DNA from: Clostridia bacterium
GTDB taxonomy: Bacteria > Bacillota > Clostridia > Christensenellales > Borkfalkiaceae
NCBI GenBank assembly: GCA_900767815.1
Contig: CAAGAM010000004.1
Coordinates: forward strand, 1-9,006
DNA: 9,006 nucleotides
Reading direction: 5' to 3'
Position numbers and translations under genes: made by a program. Below are positions 6,387 to 9,006 of the stretch, one piece after another (position 1 is the stretch's first letter; each line of letters starts with the position of its first letter). Below the pieces are notes generated by a model. It was given only the letters and a program-made list of their open reading frames with translations, was not told where the DNA came from and searched no databases.

Positions 6387-6809
6387 TCAGATTTCAGAGC
6401 CGATTTCAAGTTTCGACGGATTGTTTACAAAGCGGCAGAGTTTGTCTGGCATTTTTCGGTCGGTGGTGAATTGCTTAAATCCTTCGCCGACTCTTACTAA
6501 AACCCGCGTTCTCGGTGCTATATCGTATATTTTACCATCGAGCGGGCATTTCCAGTTCTTTTTTGCTTCGTATTTTTTGCTTTCAATGGTGAGATAATTT
6601 TTTTTGATGACCTTATATCCCATTTTTACATATTCCATTGTCAGTTTCTGTTCGGCTTCGATTATGGTCGTTACGTCGGAAACGTTGATAGAGTATTTTT
6701 GAGCAATCATTCTTGCCATAGATAACTGGTCGATTGTTCTCGGTTTTGGCACTCCGCTTACGATTGTTCTTTTTTTAATCGGTTTTGCCTGTTTTGCTGG
6801 ATCGTTCAT
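6387..6809 (-). CDS. HU-like DNA-binding protein with basic N-terminal tail
   Basis: Probable nucleoid-type architectural DNA-binding protein, 140 residues. Residues 26-60 (TIDQLSMARMIAQKYSINVS, then DVTTIIEAEQKL) match the two-helix start of HU/IHF proteins. Residues 61-117 (GYKVIKKNYLTIESKKYEAK and onward) match the beta-saddle and arms, including CPLDGKIYDIAPRTRVLVRV in place of the usual NP-x-TG...IP-x-R...V-x-V arm. A Lys/Arg-rich tail (7-24) precedes the domain and about 23 residues follow it, longer than classical HU at about 90. The start has AAGGAAGG 7 bases upstream, overlapping the end of the preceding gene, so the two are co-transcribed. Sequence similarity to HU is by pattern only, hence moderate certainty. 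HU-like proteins assist replication and recombination, fitting the neighbours. Confidence 0.68.
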   Translation of the reverse strand: MNDPAKQAKPIKKRTIVSGVPKPRTIDQLSMARMIAQKYSINVSDVTTIIEAEQKLTMEYVKMGYKVIKKNYLTIESKKYEAKKNWKCPLDGKIYDIAPRTRVLVRVGEGFKQFTTDRKMPDKLCRFVNNPSKLEIGSEI

Positions 6810-6824
6810 TTTTTTACCTTCCTT

Positions 6825-7571
6825 TTAATATTCTTCTGCATAAAGCATTGTCGAATGGTTTGTATCGTCTATGACGAAAATTTTTCTATCGAGTATGCTT
6901 TGATATTCGGCTTTGTATTCGATATATACGACAGTTGTTCTTGGCGGCTGTTCCTGCTCCCTTGTTACGGCAAGTATGCTTTCTCCGACTTTTTTAAACG
7001 TGAACACTTGCAGATAATCTGTATCGTCAGAACTGTTCAATTCGTCGTCGATAATTTTCCATATCAGCATTTTCAGTTCGTCGTGCAGGGTATCGGCAAT
7101 GTTTTTTGTCATATAACGGTTGGATTGTTCAAACATTGTCGTTGTCTTTTCGGCTGGTTTGTTCTCGTGGCAACAAGCAGGGCAGTTTTCAATGTTTCTG
7201 TCGGGCTTGGTGTCGGTTATGCCTTGTTCCGAACGTTGAAACTCGGTATCTTTGTTGTCCGCATTCGATAAGGTGAAGAGTATAATTCCGTCGCCCGCGT
7301 CGTCGAATATGAAAATTTTTTTGTTCCATATAACCCCGTCGTATCCGATATTTTCGTTTATTTCGGGACAAAAGTCGTTAAGGTTATATTTTGCCGTTAT
7401 TTCCTGTTCTTCTTCGATTGTTTCGGCGATTGCAACAGCGGAATTGTCAGCCCCGCCGTTAATACATTCCCTGACTTGTTCCATTGATTGGAGCAGTTCA
7501 TCTTGCAGTTCTTTCGGATAGTTCCTTTTTGAAATGTAACTTTCAAGTTGAGATTTATTTTCAAATGTCAT
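6825..7571 (-). CDS. Unknown acidic protein with a twice-repeated KIF-x-hydrophobic-DD motif, 248 residues
   Basis: Family not recognised. The ATG at 7571 is chosen because AGGAGG lies 5 bases upstream. An in-frame ATG at 7673 would start inside terminator-like DNA. The N-terminal 60 residues are helical and acidic (ESYISKRNYPKELQDELLQS). NKKIFIFDDAGDGIILFT (83-100) and DRKIFVIDDTNHSTMLY (228-244) look like two copies of a beta-hairpin unit, suggesting an internally duplicated fold. The middle has a Cys-rich spot CPACCH (130-135) and an amphipathic helix HDELKMLIWKIIDDELN (163-179). No signal peptide or membrane segment is seen. The protein is strongly acidic and is co-transcribed with the HU-like gene 15 bases downstream. 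Acidity raises the possibility of DNA mimicry or of a partner for the basic HU-like protein, but nothing proves either. Confidence 0.78.
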   Translation of the reverse strand: MTFENKSQLESYISKRNYPKELQDELLQSMEQVRECINGGADNSAVAIAETIEEEQEITAKYNLNDFCPEINENIGYDGVIWNKKIFIFDDAGDGIILFTLSNADNKDTEFQRSEQGITDTKPDRNIENCPACCHENKPAEKTTTMFEQSNRYMTKNIADTLHDELKMLIWKIIDDELNSSDDTDYLQVFTFKKVGESILAVTREQEQPPRTTVVYIEYKAEYQSILDRKIFVIDDTNHSTMLYAEEY

Positions 7572-7606
7572 TGTTGCCTCCTGATTTTTCTTATCCTCAT
7601 TTTGAT

Positions 7607-7635
7607 AATATATGGTTATATCTGAAATTTTCCAG
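7607..7635 (-). promoter_or_regulatory. Candidate promoter of the 248-residue gene and HU-like gene
   Basis: Minus strand CTGGAA (7630-7635), 17 bases, TATATT (7607-7612), then AGGAGG and the start codon about 36 bases from the -10. The -35 is weak. The TATATT lies in CATATATTATCA (7603-7614), a 12-mer also found upstream of recombinase 1 with identical spacing to an upstream TGG-purine-AAATT block. Confidence 0.4.
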
Positions 7636-7652
7636 GTTTTAAAAAACTTATC

Positions 7653-7694
7653 AAAAAAAATGAGATTCCGCAAATACGCAAAATCTCATTTTTT
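7653..7694. terminator. Symmetric hairpin terminator after the 236-residue gene
   Basis: AAAAAATGAGATT (7655-7667) pairs perfectly with AATCTCATTTTTT (7682-7694) over 13 bp around a 14-base loop. T-runs flank the stem on both strands, so it can act in both directions. The visible use is ending minus-strand transcripts about 85 bases past the stop at 7779, just upstream of the next promoter. Confidence 0.8.
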
Positions 7695-7778
7695 CCATAG
7701 GCTTTAAGCCCGATTGAATTATTAAAATGTAAAATAACTAAAGTTCTGTTTAACTACACATTTACATATAAGTTTATT

Positions 7779-8489
7779 TTATGCTTTGCAAAAAGCGTGA
7801 AAGTATAAATTGTCCGCGGTGCAATAATCATCGCAATTATCTTTTATTTCAGGCTTATTTGTAATGCAAATTTTAACGTCTTCATTTTCAAAAACGAAAC
7901 AGCCGTCATATTTTTTATCAAGCTCATCGTGGACAATTTTTTCCTTAATTTGAAATTCTTCCAATATGCGATTAAAATCGGCTTTCCCTTTACAAATCGG
8001 GTCAACAACGCCTATCTTATATGCATTTCCTTTTTGGGCAAACGATAAAGTTGTGCTGTTGCCGACGAAGTATGTTTTGAAATGCTTTCCGTTATATGAA
8101 GGTTTGAACTTTGTGTTTGGGGAGTAGTGAAAACTCATAACATTATGTGGGTCAACCAAACAGTTTTGCCCCAACCTTTTGTATATCGGATTAGAGTTCG
8201 GAATTATATCCTTAAAAATATAATAACCGAAAGCATTCAGACAAGTAAACATTTGTATTTGAGTGAGATGTGTTGCCGCATTCCCCAAAGTCACGCCTTG
8301 CGAAAGATTTCCAGACAGCAAATTTCTGAACATCTTCCAAAACTCTATGGGGTGAGTTGTGGAAAAATTCGCATACCCCGATTTATACAATGCTGCGATA
8401 TAATGCGAAAGAGAAAAAGTTATAGTTCCGTTTTTGCTAACAACTCCGTTTTGATCTGTTAAAGTATAATCTATAGAAATTTTTTTCAT
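7779..8489 (-). CDS. Unknown protein, 236 residues
   Basis: Family not recognised. The start ATG at 8489 follows AAGGAG by 11 bases, a long but usable spacing, and the site overlaps the stop codon of the upstream leucine-rich-repeat ORF, so the two genes form one transcript. The N-terminus MKKISIDYTLTDQNGVVSKN looks like a beta hairpin, not a signal peptide. The middle is rich in aromatic residues and Asn (FWKMFRNLLSGNLSQGVTLG, NVMSFHYSPNTKFKPSYNGK). The C-terminal 40 residues hold four cysteines (KICITNK, DNCDDYC, HAFCKA), possibly metal-binding or disulfide-forming. No transmembrane segment. It is terminated by the hairpin at 7653-7694. Nothing links it directly to replication. It may be an accessory cargo gene. 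Confidence 0.75.
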   Translation of the reverse strand: MKKISIDYTLTDQNGVVSKNGTITFSLSHYIAALYKSGYANFSTTHPIEFWKMFRNLLSGNLSQGVTLGNAATHLTQIQMFTCLNAFGYYIFKDIIPNSNPIYKRLGQNCLVDPHNVMSFHYSPNTKFKPSYNGKHFKTYFVGNSTTLSFAQKGNAYKIGVVDPICKGKADFNRILEEFQIKEKIVHDELDKKYDGCFVFENEDVKICITNKPEIKDNCDDYCTADNLYFHAFCKA

Positions 8490-8504
8490 ATTTTTAACTT
8501 CTCC

Positions 8505-8891
8505 TTAGTTTTCTTTTATCCAGATAACAGGCGTTTTGCCGTCTGTATCGTAATGCCAATAGTTTCCGTCGTATGCCAAGCCGCTCCGATTAAGCGCAGG
8601 TGCGGTTTCACTGTAAAAATACTGTGTGCCAAAGCCGTTGTAGATGCCGGTTGAAATTCTATACCATTGCGTTGCATTACCTTTATAGTAGACTCTTTTA
8701 AGCTCGAACGCATCATCTCCGATAGAAGTTACGTTTTTGCCTATTATTGCGCTTGTAAGTCCGCTTTTATAGAACGCCGATTTACCGATAGAAGTAACGC
8801 TGTCTGGAATTGTTATGCTTGTAAGTTTGCTGCAATAATAGAACGCACCTTTGTTTAACCCTGTTAGAACACCACATACAATTACCATCAC
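8505..8891 (-). CDS. BspA-type leucine-rich-repeat protein, C-terminal part (probably truncated)
   Basis: Two to three leucine-rich repeats of the BspA (LRR_5) type, for example GAFYYCSKLTSITIPDSVTS followed by IGKSAFYKSGLTSAIIGKNV. They are followed by the common C-terminal region of such proteins in gut Clostridia (VYYKGNATQW, YFYSETAP, GNYWHYDTDGKTPVIW). Family members are usually secreted or surface proteins with a signal peptide and many repeats. Here only about 128 codons are open, there is no signal peptide, and neither the GTG at 8891 nor the ATG at 8888 has a ribosome site. The 5' part is therefore probably missing, through deletion, recombination between repeats or an indel. The stop codon lies in the ribosome site of the next gene. 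Repeated DNA inside it (GTTACTTCTATCGG / GTAACTTCTATCGG) makes slippage or recombination plausible. Confidence 0.75.
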   Translation of the reverse strand: MMVIVCGVLTGLNKGAFYYCSKLTSITIPDSVTSIGKSAFYKSGLTSAIIGKNVTSIGDDAFELKRVYYKGNATQWYRISTGIYNGFGTQYFYSETAPALNRSGLAYDGNYWHYDTDGKTPVIWIKEN

Positions 8892-9006
8892 ATAAACTAT
8901 ATTCGCATTTATTTTTTATTGCCTTCTGTCGTGGCTGTTGTAGCATAAGTCAGCGAGAAAATCAACTGCACGGAAAAATACTACTTAAAACTTTAATATT
9001 GAATAA
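8892..9006. other. Right edge: no supported gene, weak promoter-like sequence
   Basis: On the minus strand TTGATT (8961-8966), 17 bases and TACAAC (8938-8943), with a TG one base before the hexamer, resemble an extended -10 promoter that could serve the leucine-rich-repeat ORF. Short frames here (for example VQLIFSLTYATTATTEGNKK ending at 8909) have no ribosome site. I cannot tell a remnant of the missing repeat-protein start from non-coding DNA. Confidence 0.3.

Noticed and set aside
6855..7271. 138-codon + strand ORF opposite the 248-residue gene
   Set aside because: Antisense shadow with Phe/Val/Cys-rich composition. The minus-strand gene has a ribosome site, coupling and a coherent acidic composition.
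7572..7673. 34-residue N-terminal extension of the 248-residue protein
   Set aside because: It would start inside the hairpin at 7653-7694 and cross the candidate promoter. AGGAGG directly precedes the ATG at 7571.
8909..8980. Short frame reading VQLIFSLTYATTATTEGNKK as a signal-peptide remnant
   Set aside because: No ribosome site, only about 23 codons open, out of frame with the repeats and separated from them by a stop codon.

Overview
The window looks like accessory DNA from a low-GC Gram-positive bacterium, most likely a gut Clostridia-type Firmicute. This is inferred from strong AAGGAG/AGGAGG ribosome sites, TTGACA-N17-TATACT promoter structure, AT-rich intergenic DNA, large serine recombinases and a BspA-like leucine-rich-repeat protein. 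The exact taxon cannot be read from the sequence. Apart from a short gene end on the + strand at the left edge, every gene I can support is on the minus strand, so the functional order runs from high to low coordinates.

Right part (9006 to 7655): a truncated-looking BspA-type leucine-rich-repeat ORF (8505-8891) is followed closely by an unrecognised 236-residue gene (7779-8489), then a strong hairpin terminator. Next is a two-gene unit with its own putative promoter: an unrecognised 248-residue acidic protein carrying two copies of a KIF-hydrophobic-DD motif (6825-7571), and an HU-like DNA-binding protein (6387-6809). It ends at a textbook terminator (6326-6357).

Middle (6282 to 2345): the best promoter in the window (6254-6282) drives a compact operon. 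It encodes a DUF927-type phage/plasmid helicase (about 600 residues when reassembled), a 110-residue unknown, a 55-residue unknown and a large serine recombinase (about 515 residues when reassembled). The genes are joined by start/stop overlaps. A hairpin terminator follows (2345-2371).

Left (2320 to 369): a second, unrelated and intact 535-residue large serine recombinase with its own leader hairpin, then about 360 bases without a gene. These hold inverted repeats and a terminator and may include the end of the element. The + strand gene end at 2-254 could be host DNA or another element gene.

Taken together, this is most simply an integrative element (integrative mobilisable element, satellite or prophage remnant): helicase for replication, HU-like protein for DNA architecture, recombinases for excision and integration. 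No capsid, terminase, relaxase or conjugation genes are visible. A striking feature is that five points in three genes (left-edge gene, helicase, recombinase 2) need a single-base indel, each explainable in a short A/T homopolymer, to restore the protein. This points either to sequencing indels or to real decay, and it matters for every interpretation of the operon.
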